Counted from the stretch's first letter, positions 54,655 through 63,960 are shown. The stretch: 64,000 nucleotides of DNA from Pseudaestuariivita rosea (GCF_017592335.1 NZ_JACNMP010000005.1:62001-126000); one strand, 5' to 3'. The notes: generated by a model not told the origin, from the sequence alone. A program made the numbers and translations.

Positions 54655-54795
54655 CTATTTGGCTGGTCGTCCGCTGTTTGGCACCTTAAACGCATAGGTC
54701 GAGGTTTCGTCCGCAGCATGTGGATTTTCTGCCGGGTGAAATCTTTGTATATGGTGTTTTCAAAACCGACAAACTCAAGCCAGTGCGGGAAGGTC
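54655..54795 (-). pseudogene. Frameshifted C-terminal remnant of a glycosyltransferase
   Basis: Read on the - strand, one frame gives PHWLEFVGFENTIYKDFTRQ, and after a frameshift near 54720 another frame gives HAADETSTYAFKVPNSGR and a stop at 54655. Together they align with the end of the intact glycosyltransferase at 55683-56417, which reads AKWLGTVRFDESIYEDFTKQ then HVADEIWTYAFKVKNRGE. It directly follows the methyltransferase stop. It is therefore the tail of a second, decayed copy in the same orientation. The remaining 54549-54654 up to sdhB holds only the sdhB ribosome-binding site. Confidence 0.8.
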
Positions 54796-54811
54796 GCAGG
54801 ATTTGTGCAGA

Positions 54812-55453
54812 TCACGGGTCACTGCTTTCAAACAATCTGAAAAAAGCGAAAGTTGTTTGATCGGGGTCGCTGTTTTCTGTAAGCGGATAGGGTTGTTTCC
54901 AGGTCTGGATGCAATTGAAATTACTGCGGTTTTTCTCGATCCAACCTGAATAATGTCTATGTTTGACATGAATGCTATCTGTTGTAGCGTCATGGTCAGA
55001 CGCGTATATCAAAACATATTTTCCAGAGCTGTCAAAAAGCTTCTGCATATAGTCATCAAAAGTATCATCTTCGATCAAGTGGTATATGACGTCCAGAGAC
55101 ATCGATAGATCATATTGTCTTTTGTTCTTAAAGGTTTTCGTCAAATGAAATTGCCATTTTTCTCTATCAGAGAAACGCTTTCGGTTTTGCTTGACAACTT
55201 TCCGCGAAATATCAAGGCCTGTGTAATTAGAGAAATCGAAAAGTGACGCCTGATTTCCGTCACCACAGCCAAACTCTATCACCGAGTTGATGGACTTTTC
55301 CTTGACCAAATCATTTATGACTTGGGCTTTGTATTCTGCCAACTTTCCGTAAGAACCTGCGCCAGAATTTTGCCCCGATATATATCGCTTGTTCCAATAT
55401 GAGCCGCTTGAAAAAGGTGTTTTCTTGGGCGGAGTGCGGCGAAATAATCTCAT
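54812..55453 (-). CDS. Class I SAM-dependent methyltransferase, low GC
   Basis: A 213-residue methyltransferase. Motif I is SVIEFGCGDGNQASLFDF, motif II YTGLDISRKVVKQN, and motif IV LSMSLDVIYHLIEDDTFDDYM. The substrate is unknown; proteins of this shape often modify sugars or are fused to glycan clusters, which fits the neighbouring glycosyltransferase. The base composition is clearly more AT-rich than the surrounding sdh genes and codon use differs, suggesting recent acquisition. It is oriented with the sdh operon. Confidence 0.8.
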   Translation of the reverse strand: MRLFRRTPPKKTPFSSGSYWNKRYISGQNSGAGSYGKLAEYKAQVINDLVKEKSINSVIEFGCGDGNQASLFDFSNYTGLDISRKVVKQNRKRFSDREKWQFHLTKTFKNKRQYDLSMSLDVIYHLIEDDTFDDYMQKLFDSSGKYVLIYASDHDATTDSIHVKHRHYSGWIEKNRSNFNCIQTWKQPYPLTENSDPDQTTFAFFRLFESSDP

Positions 55454-55682
55454 GATTTACCTGCGTGAAATTTTTTCTGACAAAGCCTTCAACGCATCTT
55501 CGATCATGTGCGTATTATCGCGTTGATAGGTGTGACGATTTGAATTGTCCGGTGTGTCGTTTCGTGATCGATCCTTGTTGCACCAGCGATATAGTGGATA
55601 ACGACGACACTGGCCGACATGATGTCTATGATGCCACCAGTGACGGGTCAAGGGCCAAAGCAGCGTGTGTGCCGGACTTGCC
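55454..55682 (-). other. Spacer between methyltransferase and glycosyltransferase, possible coding remnant
   Basis: 229 bases with no intact gene. A - strand frame ends at 55457 with NTHMIEDALKALSEKISRR, just before the methyltransferase start. That looks like a real protein C-terminus, but it has no start and its upstream part overlaps the glycosyltransferase end in another frame. It may be the remnant of another inserted gene. Confidence 0.35.
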
Positions 55683-56417
55683 CTAAAGCGTCTCACCTCG
55701 GTTTTTGACCTTAAAGGCGTATGTCCAGATTTCATCGGCAACGTGTTGTTTGTTCTGCTTGGTAAAGTCTTCGTAGATCGATTCATCAAATCTGACCGTG
55801 CCCAGCCATTTTGCGGCCTTGGGCAGGGCGATGGGCGTTAAACCCTTCTCGAAACACCACTTAGCCAGCCGCACATCGACAAATTTCTGGCTGTCCTTCA
55901 TATATTCATAGGGCGGCATGTCGGCCGCTTTCAGGATCGCCGCGTTTGTTGCAACCTGATCGACGACAACCGGCTCATCCAACTGATTATAGAATATGTA
56001 AACCTTACGATGATTTGCGATGTTTCTTGACTGAAGAAAGTCAAGCCACTTCCTCAGACTAAGTTTCGGCTTGCGATAGAGCGAGGCATGATAACCCGCA
56101 ACAAACCCACCCGCACCAAGGGCTTCGAAACGTTCAACTGTCTTGCTGACATAGTCACTGGGATAAAGCAGATCATCGTCAATCAGCAGTACATAGGTGG
56201 CGCCATCCAGTTCGGGATAAAACTTGCCGGCATCTTTGGTGTCATGGTCCGGGATGACCGCCCTTACATTCGGAAAGGACGCCAGTTGTTCCGGAATGCT
56301 GTCATATTCGTTCAGCACGACATTCAACAGGTCAACCTGAGATGCGATGCTGGTCACAACTGGCAGCAGATTTTCATGTCGGGGTGGATATGTTGCTAGA
56401 TTTGCGACGATTGTCAT
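55683..56417 (-). CDS. GT2-like glycosyltransferase inserted in the sdh operon
   Basis: A 244-residue protein beginning VANLATYPPRHENLLPVV, typical of small GT-A glycosyltransferases. The metal-binding block is YVLLIDDDLLYPSDYV near residue 80, and GAGGFVAGYHASLY and PPYEYMKDSQKFVDVRLAKW follow. It probably transfers a sugar to a surface or small-molecule acceptor; the acceptor is unknown. It sits between the sdh-linked lipoprotein gene and a methyltransferase gene in operon orientation. A frameshifted copy of its C-terminus is found at 54655-54795. Confidence 0.78.
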   Translation of the reverse strand: MTIVANLATYPPRHENLLPVVTSIASQVDLLNVVLNEYDSIPEQLASFPNVRAVIPDHDTKDAGKFYPELDGATYVLLIDDDLLYPSDYVSKTVERFEALGAGGFVAGYHASLYRKPKLSLRKWLDFLQSRNIANHRKVYIFYNQLDEPVVVDQVATNAAILKAADMPPYEYMKDSQKFVDVRLAKWCFEKGLTPIALPKAAKWLGTVRFDESIYEDFTKQNKQHVADEIWTYAFKVKNRGETL

Positions 56418-56447
56418 ATCGTTCTGACTTTCCTCGACCTCAAGATG

Positions 56448-56780
56448 TTATCGCGCATTAGCGATCAGAATAGGCAACGCATCTTCGGCCATGCATGTGA
56501 TCGTTTCAGGCCGTGTGGCGATTTCAACCACCAGGTTTGTCGTTTCCTGATCGATACCGGTCACGCTGGCGCTGGCGATGCGCAGGATTTCGCGGGCGGA
56601 TGCGTTGTCGATGATACAGTCGGTCACAGGCTCGACGTTCGCACCGGGGAAACGGCGGTCTATGACGCGATTGACGACCTCTTTGGCCTCTTGTCGGGCC
56701 ACCTGGTCGGCCAGGCCGTCGGGTTCACAGGCCGTTAGGAAAAGACCCGCGATCAGGGCCAACAAAACTTTGATACGCAT
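56448..56780 (-). CDS. Small lipoprotein encoded next to sdhA
   Basis: A 110-residue protein with a lipoprotein signal peptide: IKVLLALIAGLFLTAC ends in lipobox LTAC with Cys18. The mature part is short with EAKEVVNRVIDRRFPGANVEP, one CII and one TCMAED cysteine that may pair. Its start overlaps the sdhA stop (TAATG), so it is translationally coupled to sdhA. I believe such a gene is found between sdhA and sdhB in related roseobacters, but no function is known. It may aid complex II assembly; that is inference. Confidence 0.8.
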   Translation of the reverse strand: MRIKVLLALIAGLFLTACEPDGLADQVARQEAKEVVNRVIDRRFPGANVEPVTDCIIDNASAREILRIASASVTGIDQETTNLVVEIATRPETITCMAEDALPILIANAR

Positions 56781-58585
56781 TAATAAACCCTTGCTTTTGG
56801 TGCGATTTTCTTAGGATCGATGCCGCCGTCATTATGGCTGGTCAGCGGGTTCAGGTGGACACCGCGGAAGCCAAGGCTGGCCTCATTTCCCTTAAACCAG
56901 ATCAGCGAATGCTTGCGCCAGTTTTCATCATCGCGGTCTGGATAATCCTCATGCGCGTGGGCGCCGCGGCTTTCCTTGCGTGCCTCGGCCGCAACGATTG
57001 TCGCCACGGCGTTGGGCATCAGGTTCGCCAGTTCCAGAGTTTCCATCAGGTCCGAGTTCCAGATCAGCGATCGGTCGGTGACGGCCAGATCGTCCATCTT
57101 GCCTGCGACGCCTTCCATTTTCTTGACACCCTCGGCCAATGTCTTATCGGTGCGGAAGACTGCCGCGTCGGCCTGCATGGTTTTCTGCATCTCAAGCCGC
57201 AACTCGGCCGTGGTGACTTGACCGGCGGCATAGCGCAATCCGTCAAAACGCGACAGGGCGGCCTCAATCGACCGTTTGTTTGGCGTGGGCACGGCGGTTG
57301 ACGGATCAACGACCTGACCCGCCCGGATCGCAGCCGCACGGCCAAAGACCACAAGGTCGATCAGAGAGTTCGACCCCAGACGGTTCGCCCCGTGGACCGA
57401 GGCACAGCCAGCTTCGCCCACGGCCATCAGACCGGGCGCGACGTTGTCTGGGTCTTTCTTGGTGGGGGCCAGAACCTCGCCCCAGTAGTTCGTCGGGATA
57501 CCGCCCATATTGTAGTGCACGGTCGGCAGCACGGGGATCGGTTCCTTGGTCACATCGACACCCGCAAAGATACGCGCGCTTTCTGAAATACCCGGCAGAC
57601 GCAAGGCCAGCGTTTCGGGTGGCAGGTGGTTCAGGTGCAGGTGAATATGATCACCATCGGCCCCCACACCGCGGCCTTCGCGGATTTCCATCGTCATGCA
57701 GCGGCTGACGACATCGCGGCTGGCCAGATCCTTGTAGGTGGGCGCATACCGTTCCATAAAGCGTTCGCCTTCGGAATTGGTCAGATATCCGCCTTCGCCG
57801 CGTGCGCCTTCGGTGATCAGACAGCCTGCACCATAGATGCCGGTGGGGTGGAATTGCACGAACTCCATATCCTGCAGCGGCAGACCTGCGCGGGCGACCA
57901 TACCACCACCGTCACCGGTGCAAGTATGCGCCGACGTCGCGCTGAAGTAGGCACGACCATAGCCACCAGTGGCCAGAACAACCATTTTGGCAGCAAACAG
58001 ATGCAATGTGCCGTCATCCAGTTTCCAGGCCAGAACGCCCTGACACTGGCCGTCCTCACTCATGATCAGATCAATGGCGAAGTATTCGATATAGAATTCG
58101 GCGTTGTTTTTCAGCGACTGACCGTAAAGCGTATGCAAGATCGCGTGACCGGTCCGGTCGGCGGCAGCACAGGTGCGTTGCACGGGGGGACCTTCGCCAA
58201 ATTCGGTCGTGTGTCCACCGAAGGGGCGCTGATAAATCGTGCCCTCTTCCGTTCGGCTGAAAGGCACGCCGTAGTGTTCCAGTTCATAGACCGCCTTGGG
58301 CGCTTCGCGGGCCAGATACTCCATTGCGTCGGTGTCACCCAGCCAGTCCGACCCTTTGACGGTATCATACATATGCCACTGCCAGTGGTCCGGCCCCATG
58401 TTCGACAAAGACGCGGCAATACCGCCCTGTGCCGCGACGGTGTGCGACCGCGTCGGGAAAACCTTGGTCACACAAGCAGTACGCAGGCCCTGTTCGGCCA
58501 TGCCCAATGTCGCCCGCAGTCCGGCGCCACCGGCCCCAACCACCACAACATCATATTCGTGGGTTTCGTAATCGTAGGCTGCCAT
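56780..58585 (-). CDS. sdhA: Succinate dehydrogenase flavoprotein subunit
   Basis: A 601-residue catalytic subunit that oxidises succinate to fumarate at the inner membrane. [21 protein letters not shown] is the FAD motif, the covalent-FAD His is in [19 protein letters not shown]-like [14 protein letters not shown] and [13 protein letters not shown] with the active-site Arg are present, and the substrate-pocket [15 protein letters not shown] follows. The C-terminal [15 protein letters not shown] is standard. It follows sdhD by 18 bases. Confidence 0.97.
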   Translation of the reverse strand: MAAYDYETHEYDVVVVGAGGAGLRATLGMAEQGLRTACVTKVFPTRSHTVAAQGGIAASLSNMGPDHWQWHMYDTVKGSDWLGDTDAMEYLAREAPKAVYELEHYGVPFSRTEEGTIYQRPFGGHTTEFGEGPPVQRTCAAADRTGHAILHTLYGQSLKNNAEFYIEYFAIDLIMSEDGQCQGVLAWKLDDGTLHLFAAKMVVLATGGYGRAYFSATSAHTCTGDGGGMVARAGLPLQDMEFVQFHPTGIYGAGCLITEGARGEGGYLTNSEGERFMERYAPTYKDLASRDVVSRCMTMEIREGRGVGADGDHIHLHLNHLPPETLALRLPGISESARIFAGVDVTKEPIPVLPTVHYNMGGIPTNYWGEVLAPTKKDPDNVAPGLMAVGEAGCASVHGANRLGSNSLIDLVVFGRAAAIRAGQVVDPSTAVPTPNKRSIEAALSRFDGLRYAAGQVTTAELRLEMQKTMQADAAVFRTDKTLAEGVKKMEGVAGKMDDLAVTDRSLIWNSDLMETLELANLMPNAVATIVAAEARKESRGAHAHEDYPDRDDENWRKHSLIWFKGNEASLGFRGVHLNPLTSHNDGGIDPKKIAPKARVY

Positions 58586-58603
58586 AAAAGTTGCTCCGAT
58601 CCG

Positions 58604-58975
58604 TTAAAGCGCGATGCGCGCGATGGCGAAAAGACCTGTGCCTGCAGCTGCATAGCTTAGGCAGATCATAGCGATGATCAGGACTTTGCGCATTATACCA
58701 TGGACGTAGTCCTCGATCAGGACCTGAACGCCGTTTTTGAAGTGCATGAACCCGACAACCAGCGTTAGTGCTGCGACGATGGCGGGGAAGGGGCGGGCAA
58801 AGTACGCCACGACCGCCTCATGCGGTTGGCCCAGCATCGGGCCAAAGGTGAAGATGAACAGGGGCACCAGAACCAGCAGACCAGCTGAGCTGACCATCAT
58901 GTTCCAATGATGTTGGGTGCCCTCTTTGGCCGACCCCATGCCGCTGGCGCGTTTACGATCTGTCAGAAAAGCCAT
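58604..58975 (-). CDS. sdhD: Succinate dehydrogenase membrane anchor subunit D
   Basis: A 123-residue membrane protein with three predicted helices (WNMMVSSAGLLVLVPLFIFTF, FPAIVAALTLVVGFMHF, VLIIAMICLSYAAAGTGLFA). The heme-ligand His is likely that in GFMHFKNGVQVLIEDYVHG. The N-terminus FLTDRKRASGMGSAKEGTQHHW is typical of alphaproteobacterial SdhD. It follows sdhC by 12 bases. Confidence 0.93.
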   Translation of the reverse strand: MAFLTDRKRASGMGSAKEGTQHHWNMMVSSAGLLVLVPLFIFTFGPMLGQPHEAVVAYFARPFPAIVAALTLVVGFMHFKNGVQVLIEDYVHGIMRKVLIIAMICLSYAAAGTGLFAIARIAL

Positions 58976-58987
58976 TTCGTGTTCCCC

Positions 58988-59371
58988 TTACACAATCGCG
59001 ATGGTCAGAAGTGTCAGCACCAGCGACCCACCAATCATGATATAGCCCATCATGTATGAGCTATCCAAATCCAGGCCGTACCCCATATCCCAGACCAGAT
59101 GGCGCAAACCGCCCAGAAGGTGATACCAAAGCGCCCAGACCGACCCCAGCATGACCAGATCGCCAAACCAGGATGTGATCACGCCATCGGCGACCGCAAA
59201 ATATTCCGGTCCGGTCGCAGCGGCAAGGAACCACCACACCACCAACAGTGCGCCAATCAGCAGTGCATTTCCGGTAACGCGTACGAAAATCGACGTCATC
59301 GAGGTCATCTGAGGGCGATATATCGTCAAATGCGGCGAAAGCGGGCGGTTGCCCCGGTTCACATCGGCCAT
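58988..59371 (-). CDS. sdhC: Succinate dehydrogenase cytochrome b556 subunit
   Basis: A 127-residue membrane anchor beginning MADVNRGNRPLSPHLTIYRP, the usual alphaproteobacterial SdhC N-terminus. Three helices are visible, and the heme His is in WYHLLGGLRHLVWDMGYG. ATG 59371 is favoured by family convention; an in-frame ATG at 59383 is the alternative. The start of the sdhCDAB operon is here; the 181 bp upstream (59372-59552) should hold the promoter, but no clear boxes could be assigned. Confidence 0.94.
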   Translation of the reverse strand: MADVNRGNRPLSPHLTIYRPQMTSMTSIFVRVTGNALLIGALLVVWWFLAAATGPEYFAVADGVITSWFGDLVMLGSVWALWYHLLGGLRHLVWDMGYGLDLDSSYMMGYIMIGGSLVLTLLTIAIV

Positions 59372-59552
59372 TGCGGTTCCCATCGTTTATTTTGTTTGAC
59401 CCTTTGATACTGATTTTTTCGTCGCTGTCACGTGCCGCAAGCGGATTTAGGCGCGGTTTGATGGCGCAGACAGGCAGTTTTTAGTAGCTTGTGATCACAA
59501 AAATAAGAAATGATGTCACGAACTTAGGTTATGGGAAAGTCTGATTTGTGAA

Positions 59553-60770
59553 TCAGTTTACCGATTGAAACCAAGCTATGATTTTGGCGCGCTCATCGTC
59601 TTCCATATAGGACAGGTTCGCAGGTGGCATCGCATGACTGACCCCGGATTGCAGGTAAATGGCACGCGCCTGTTGGGCAATCTGCGCCTCGGTTTCCAGC
59701 ATAACACCCTTGGGCGGCCAATGCAGACCTGACCATACGGGTTCGCGTGCGTGGCACATGGAACAGCGGCCCAGAACGATATCGTGGACCTCATCAAAGC
59801 CATCAGCCGCGGCAAAACGCTGCGCGGTTTCCGTCATCGCCTGATCGTCCTGATTTTGAAACAGCGGCGCGGTGGACAGCCAGGCAATGATCAGAAACAG
59901 GATCGCGGTCGCAGCCCAGGTCCAGGTCGGATTGCCCTGTTTCGCGTGGATGGTGTTGAAATAATGCCGGATCGTAACACCCATCAGAAACACAAGGCTG
60001 GCAATCAACCAGTTGTATTCGCTGGCAAAAGCCAACGGATAATGGTTGCTAAGCATCAAAAACAGCACCGGCAGCGTCAGATAGTTGTTGTGGGTGGACC
60101 GTTGCTTGGCGATTTTGCCGTACTTCGCGTCGGGCGTGCGACCGGCCAACAGATCTGCCACAACAATCTTCTGGTTCGGGATGATAATCATGAAGACATT
60201 CGCCGACATGATCGTCGCGGTAAAAGCCCCCAGATGCAGCAGCGCCGCGCGGCCGGAAAACACCTGCGTATAGAAATACGCCATGCCCACCAGAATGATG
60301 TACAGCACGATCATCAGCCGGGTGTTATTGTCGCCCAAGGGGCTATTGCAGATCAGGTCATAGGCCAGCCATCCAAGCCCAAGCGACGCCAGCGAAATAA
60401 GGACCCCGGCCCAGACCGGAATATCTAGCACATTTGCGTCGATCAGATAGAACTCGGCCCCAAGGTAATAGACCAGAACCAACAGGGCAAAACCACTTAG
60501 CCAGGTCGCATAGCTTTCCCATTTGAACCAGATCAGGTCATCCGGCATGCGTTCGGGCGCGACCATATATTTCTGAATGTGATAAAACCCGCCGCCGTGC
60601 ACCTGCCATTCTTCGCCATCTGCACCGGTTTCCAGCCTGCGATCGCGGCGCAGCCCCAGATCAAGGGCGATGAAATAGAAAGAAGACCCAATCCACGCAA
60701 TCGCTGTGATCACATGTAACCAGCGCACCGCAAATTCAAGCCAGGCGCCCATGACGGCGAAGTCATACAT
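59553..60770 (-). CDS. puuD: Urate hydroxylase PuuD (membrane protein with cytochrome c domain)
   Basis: A 405-residue membrane protein. The N-terminal 300 residues hold about eight helices with FAVRWLHVITAIAWIGSSFYFI and GGGFYHIQKYMVAPERMP, the DUF989 pattern of PuuD. The C-terminus is a c-type cytochrome with heme motif CSMCH and the Met ligand likely in GVSHAMPPANLSYM. PuuD oxidises urate to 5-hydroxyisourate while passing electrons to the respiratory chain. No other purine-degradation gene is in the window. It is separated from the sdh operon by 181 bases. Confidence 0.92.
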   Translation of the reverse strand: MYDFAVMGAWLEFAVRWLHVITAIAWIGSSFYFIALDLGLRRDRRLETGADGEEWQVHGGGFYHIQKYMVAPERMPDDLIWFKWESYATWLSGFALLVLVYYLGAEFYLIDANVLDIPVWAGVLISLASLGLGWLAYDLICNSPLGDNNTRLMIVLYIILVGMAYFYTQVFSGRAALLHLGAFTATIMSANVFMIIIPNQKIVVADLLAGRTPDAKYGKIAKQRSTHNNYLTLPVLFLMLSNHYPLAFASEYNWLIASLVFLMGVTIRHYFNTIHAKQGNPTWTWAATAILFLIIAWLSTAPLFQNQDDQAMTETAQRFAAADGFDEVHDIVLGRCSMCHAREPVWSGLHWPPKGVMLETEAQIAQQARAIYLQSGVSHAMPPANLSYMEDDERAKIIAWFQSVN

Positions 60771-60833
60771 AAAGAAAAACCCGTTCCACTTTTGGTGTCA
60801 GTTGAAACCAGTGAAACGGGATTTACCAGAGGC

Positions 60834-60865
60834 AAGACGCCACATTCGAACAATTGTGGCGTCTT
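60834..60865 (-). terminator. Hairpin terminator downstream of the DUF2793 gene
   Basis: AAGACGCCACA and TGTGGCGTCTT form a perfect 11-bp stem with a 10-base loop between the DUF2793 gene end and the puuD start. The T-run after it on the - strand is weak (CTTGCC), so termination may be incomplete. Confidence 0.7.
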
Positions 60866-60887
60866 TGATGTTTATTTTTGCAGTCGG

Positions 60888-62297
60888 TTACAGATAGATG
60901 CCGCCTGCGCTTTCGGTTCCGGCGGTGTCGCCCGGCAGGTAAGCGGCACCCTGTCCACCGATGTTGATCACGCTGCCCGCCCAACTGTCATACCGCTTAC
61001 CGGTGGCAGCGCCTGTGAAGGTCACACCAGAAAACTCGGCGACACTGGCAGTAAAGCTACCGAGGAACTGCGATGCAAAGGTGGGCGTATTGGTCAGGGT
61101 GATCTGCGCATTTGAGACCTGCAGCGATGACATATGGCGCAGATTGATGTGGCTATCCGCGTCGCCAGCGATTTCGCAATCACCGGTGACCGCGCAGTGC
61201 CCACGGTCCAGCTGAACATGCGCGCCCGAGGCGGGGCCAAAGCGAATGTTCTGATAGCTGACCATCGCACCATCGTGCACGGTGATGCAGTGACCGCTGT
61301 TTGTTTCCAGCGTCATCCCTTGCAGCCGCAAACGCCCCGCGGAAACTGCAAAAAGATCGGACGCGCCGTTGATGACAACCGCCGCCGGATCGGTCAGATT
61401 GCCGATGACTTCGATTGCTTCAGCCTCAGGTACAGCTTGGTTAACGACAAGCGGACCGGTCAGGGCATGGGTGCCGTCCGCCAATTGCAGCCGCACCGCG
61501 TATCCACCCGCATCAACGCCCATCACATGCTGCAGACCGCGCGCAATTGTGGCGTAAGGCGCGGTAATGCCGTCATTCTGATCATCGCCCGCCACCGGAT
61601 CAATCAGCACCGTCAGATCAGCGGTCAACTGCGGTCTGACACCGCCCGAGGGGAAAGCGACCATGCCGTTTTGATGATCAATAGCTATAGCGGTGAACCA
61701 GTTTGAGCCATCGCTGACCTTGATCTCAAAATCATTCGAGCCCGCCAGACCCATCTCGGCATAACCGGTCCAGGCGCTTTGCATCAGAAGCGATGCGGTG
61801 TCGGACTGACTGTTCTTGTTCAGCTTCAACTGATGACCCGCGCCTGCGTGGCTCAGCAGCGTGGCATCGGCCGCAACCGCCAGTCTGTTAGTTGCGTCAG
61901 CGGTTGTGTTGATCCCGACACCGGGCAGATTGGCCAGGTCATCAGCCTGTAAGCCGCCGGACACCTTCACCCAGACTGACCCATCGAAGGCCATCAGTTC
62001 AGTCGTCGCCAGAACAAAGCACCGCCAACCCGCAGCCGCTTCGATAAACACCCAGGACCCGCTTTCGGATTGTGCAATCTTACCAGCGTGTCCAGCCCAT
62101 GCGCCGGTCGCGCCGTTTGGAACGATGTAACGGTCGCCTTCTGCGGCGGCAGCGGGCGGGTCCGTACGATCGGCCGCAACGGCGGTCAACTGAACAATCG
62201 TATCCAGCGTGCGGATTGCTTCGTTGTGGGTCACATGCTTTTGCGCTTGCGAGGGCTGGATATAAGGCAGTGACAAGATTGGCGATGTGTCTGACAT
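60888..62297 (-). CDS. DUF2793 protein with C-terminal beta-helix, phage/GTA spike-like
   Basis: A 469-residue protein. Residues 7-110 are a DUF2793 domain (LPYIQPSQAQKHVTHNEAIRTLD and WVFIEAAAGWRCFVLATTELMAFDG), as found in phage tail fibres and in gene-transfer-agent spike proteins of Rhodobacterales. Residues about 230-440 look like a right-handed parallel beta-helix: VLIDPVAGDDQNDGITAPYATIARGLQHV, then short repeated strands ending GITLETNSGHCITVHDGA-like and INLRHMSSLQVSNAQIT. Such helices bind or cleave surface polysaccharide. No phage structural gene is adjacent. It would act as a particle spike or a secreted glycan-binding protein; no signal peptide is seen. Confidence 0.75.
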   Translation of the reverse strand: MSDTSPILSLPYIQPSQAQKHVTHNEAIRTLDTIVQLTAVAADRTDPPAAAAEGDRYIVPNGATGAWAGHAGKIAQSESGSWVFIEAAAGWRCFVLATTELMAFDGSVWVKVSGGLQADDLANLPGVGINTTADATNRLAVAADATLLSHAGAGHQLKLNKNSQSDTASLLMQSAWTGYAEMGLAGSNDFEIKVSDGSNWFTAIAIDHQNGMVAFPSGGVRPQLTADLTVLIDPVAGDDQNDGITAPYATIARGLQHVMGVDAGGYAVRLQLADGTHALTGPLVVNQAVPEAEAIEVIGNLTDPAAVVINGASDLFAVSAGRLRLQGMTLETNSGHCITVHDGAMVSYQNIRFGPASGAHVQLDRGHCAVTGDCEIAGDADSHINLRHMSSLQVSNAQITLTNTPTFASQFLGSFTASVAEFSGVTFTGAATGKRYDSWAGSVINIGGQGAAYLPGDTAGTESAGGIYL

Positions 62298-62427
62298 CGG
62301 GGCCTCCGGTTCATGAAAACGTTGGGCCGAATAGACACTTCAAATAGCTGCTTAGTTCTTACCGAACCGTTCCGCGCGTTAAGAAAGTATTAGGAAAATG
62401 GGCGCCTTACGACGCCCAAAATCCGGA

Positions 62428-63642
62428 TTACTCCAGACCCATGCAATTCGCATAATAGGTGATGGTCGCAGGCCAGTCGCTGAAAATGCCAACAACACCA
62501 ACGTCTTGGGCCAGCACATCGATCAGTTCGTACATCACGCCATCGCTGTCGGTCACTTCGGCGATCGACTGATAATACCAGCCACCCCCGCGCACCAGCG
62601 GGCCTGACCGTTCAATCGTCCAGGTGATGATGTTCAGCCCGGCGGCACTGGCTTCGCGGGCCCAAAGCGATGGAACAATTTCACCATTTTCGACTGTGAC
62701 CAGAACCCAGGTGGGGGGCGCGATATAATTGATGCCCATCTCCTTGTACTCAGCCATGGTCTGTGGCCAGGTCGAGGCGTCCATCGGGTCCCACTCCTCC
62801 AGATCATAGTGATCAATCAGGTAAACGGCCTGCGCCCCGAATTCCGGTTCATTTTCAATCCAGTACAGAACATCTTCCAGATTGAAGGACTGCGCCCAAA
62901 CATCCGACGCCGGAACGCCAGCAGCTTTGTATTCATCAATCAGTTTCTGCGCATAATCCTGCTGGCTGAAGCCCTCAAACGGCATCTCAGCCGATGGCGT
63001 TTTCAGCTCGGGCGTGAACTTCGCGCCCAGTGACCGGAACAGTTCAATCGATTCTGCGTGCGTCATCAGCGTCGCGGGCTCGGCCGAATACAGATCGGTG
63101 CGCCAGTCAGCCGTGCCGCCCAGATACTCTTCCACCATCATGGCCTGGCTGTTCGATGCATCCATTTTCGGTGTCAGCGTCCGGTATTCGGCCAATGTTA
63201 TTTCAGACGTACGGCATTCCGCCGTTGCATTCGTATCGCCGCTTGCGGGCGAAAACGGCGTGATGCAGGTATCGGCCAGATCAGTTGCAAGAATATTGGT
63301 TGTCGTATGCAGATCATTCTGCGCGTGACGGCAAACCAGTTCCTTATCCTGGGTAAAGGTCACGTCGCATTCCAGAATACCTGCGCCCATCCGCGCTGCA
63401 GCCAGATTTGATTCGACTGTATGTTCCGGAAATTGCATCGGTGCACCGCGATGCCCGATCGAAAAGTCGGATTTTTCAAAAGGCCCGGTCGCACAGGACA
63501 GCAGCCTTTCCTTCAGTTCGCCATCCTCCATACGATCAATCAGATAATATGGACGTGGGCCAAGATCGACGACATCCGCCGTCACCGGCAAACCACAGGC
63601 CAGAATAATACCACCTGTCAGGGCAAGTCTTAGATTTTTCAT
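62428..63642 (-). CDS. Periplasmic glycerophosphodiester phosphodiesterase
   Basis: A 404-residue GDPD with a signal peptide ([20 protein letters not shown]). The catalytic block [38 protein letters not shown] (here split) supplies the two His and the Glu/Asp metal ligands, and [14 protein letters not shown] follows. It would release sn-glycerol-3-phosphate from deacylated phospholipids, supplying phosphate and carbon. It is longer than E. coli GlpQ (358 residues), with an insert around residues 120-170. The gene stands alone; the 130-bp gap to the DUF2793 gene shows nothing further. Confidence 0.9.
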   Translation of the reverse strand: MKNLRLALTGGIILACGLPVTADVVDLGPRPYYLIDRMEDGELKERLLSCATGPFEKSDFSIGHRGAPMQFPEHTVESNLAAARMGAGILECDVTFTQDKELVCRHAQNDLHTTTNILATDLADTCITPFSPASGDTNATAECRTSEITLAEYRTLTPKMDASNSQAMMVEEYLGGTADWRTDLYSAEPATLMTHAESIELFRSLGAKFTPELKTPSAEMPFEGFSQQDYAQKLIDEYKAAGVPASDVWAQSFNLEDVLYWIENEPEFGAQAVYLIDHYDLEEWDPMDASTWPQTMAEYKEMGINYIAPPTWVLVTVENGEIVPSLWAREASAAGLNIITWTIERSGPLVRGGGWYYQSIAEVTDSDGVMYELIDVLAQDVGVVGIFSDWPATITYYANCMGLE

Positions 63643-63725
63643 TGATATTCCCCAGTTTTACTTCGTTTTAACGGTAAACACCGGAGACATGATAGTATTA
63701 TGACACCGCTATCAGGGTGTGCGGC

Positions 63726-63751
63726 GCGGCAGATACCTGGTTATCTGCCGC
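63726..63751. terminator. Perfect hairpin downstream of the 48-residue gene
   Basis: GCGGCAGATA and TATCTGCCGC form a 10-bp stem with a 6-base loop. No T-run follows on either strand, so it may be a transcript-stabilising or attenuating structure. Confidence 0.45.
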
Positions 63752-63813
63752 AGGCCGACTTCTGAATGACCCGATTATCCCCAGGGCCATTCATTCCATC
63801 AGAGCAGAGGAAA

Positions 63814-63960
63814 TCAGTTGTCGTCGCTTGTATCGATCAGCCAGCCGCCGGGGCCGGCCACATCATCAGGCAGAACAACCTTGGCCAATTCGTAAATTGT
63901 GCAAACGGCCAGCAGGCTCATTGCAATTTCAAAAAACGTAATTTGCAGGATCGGGTCCAT
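63814..63960 (-). CDS. Predicted 48-residue small membrane protein
   Basis: On the - strand ATG at 63960 opens a 48-codon frame ending at 63814. Residues 5-27 form a hydrophobic helix (LQITFFEIAMSLLAVCTIYE), followed by ELAKVVLPDDVAGPGGW and an acidic tail DTSDDN. A modest ribosome-binding site (GGCGAG) lies upstream. The composition looks coding, and the amphipathic layout resembles small roseobacter membrane proteins of unknown role. The gene upstream on this strand is outside the window. Confidence 0.55.
   Translation of the reverse strand: MDPILQITFFEIAMSLLAVCTIYELAKVVLPDDVAGPGGWLIDTSDDN

Noticed and set aside
57626-58660. Long + strand frame opposite sdhA
   Set aside because: Mirror frame of sdhA, with His/Gly-rich low-information translation and no recognisable domain.
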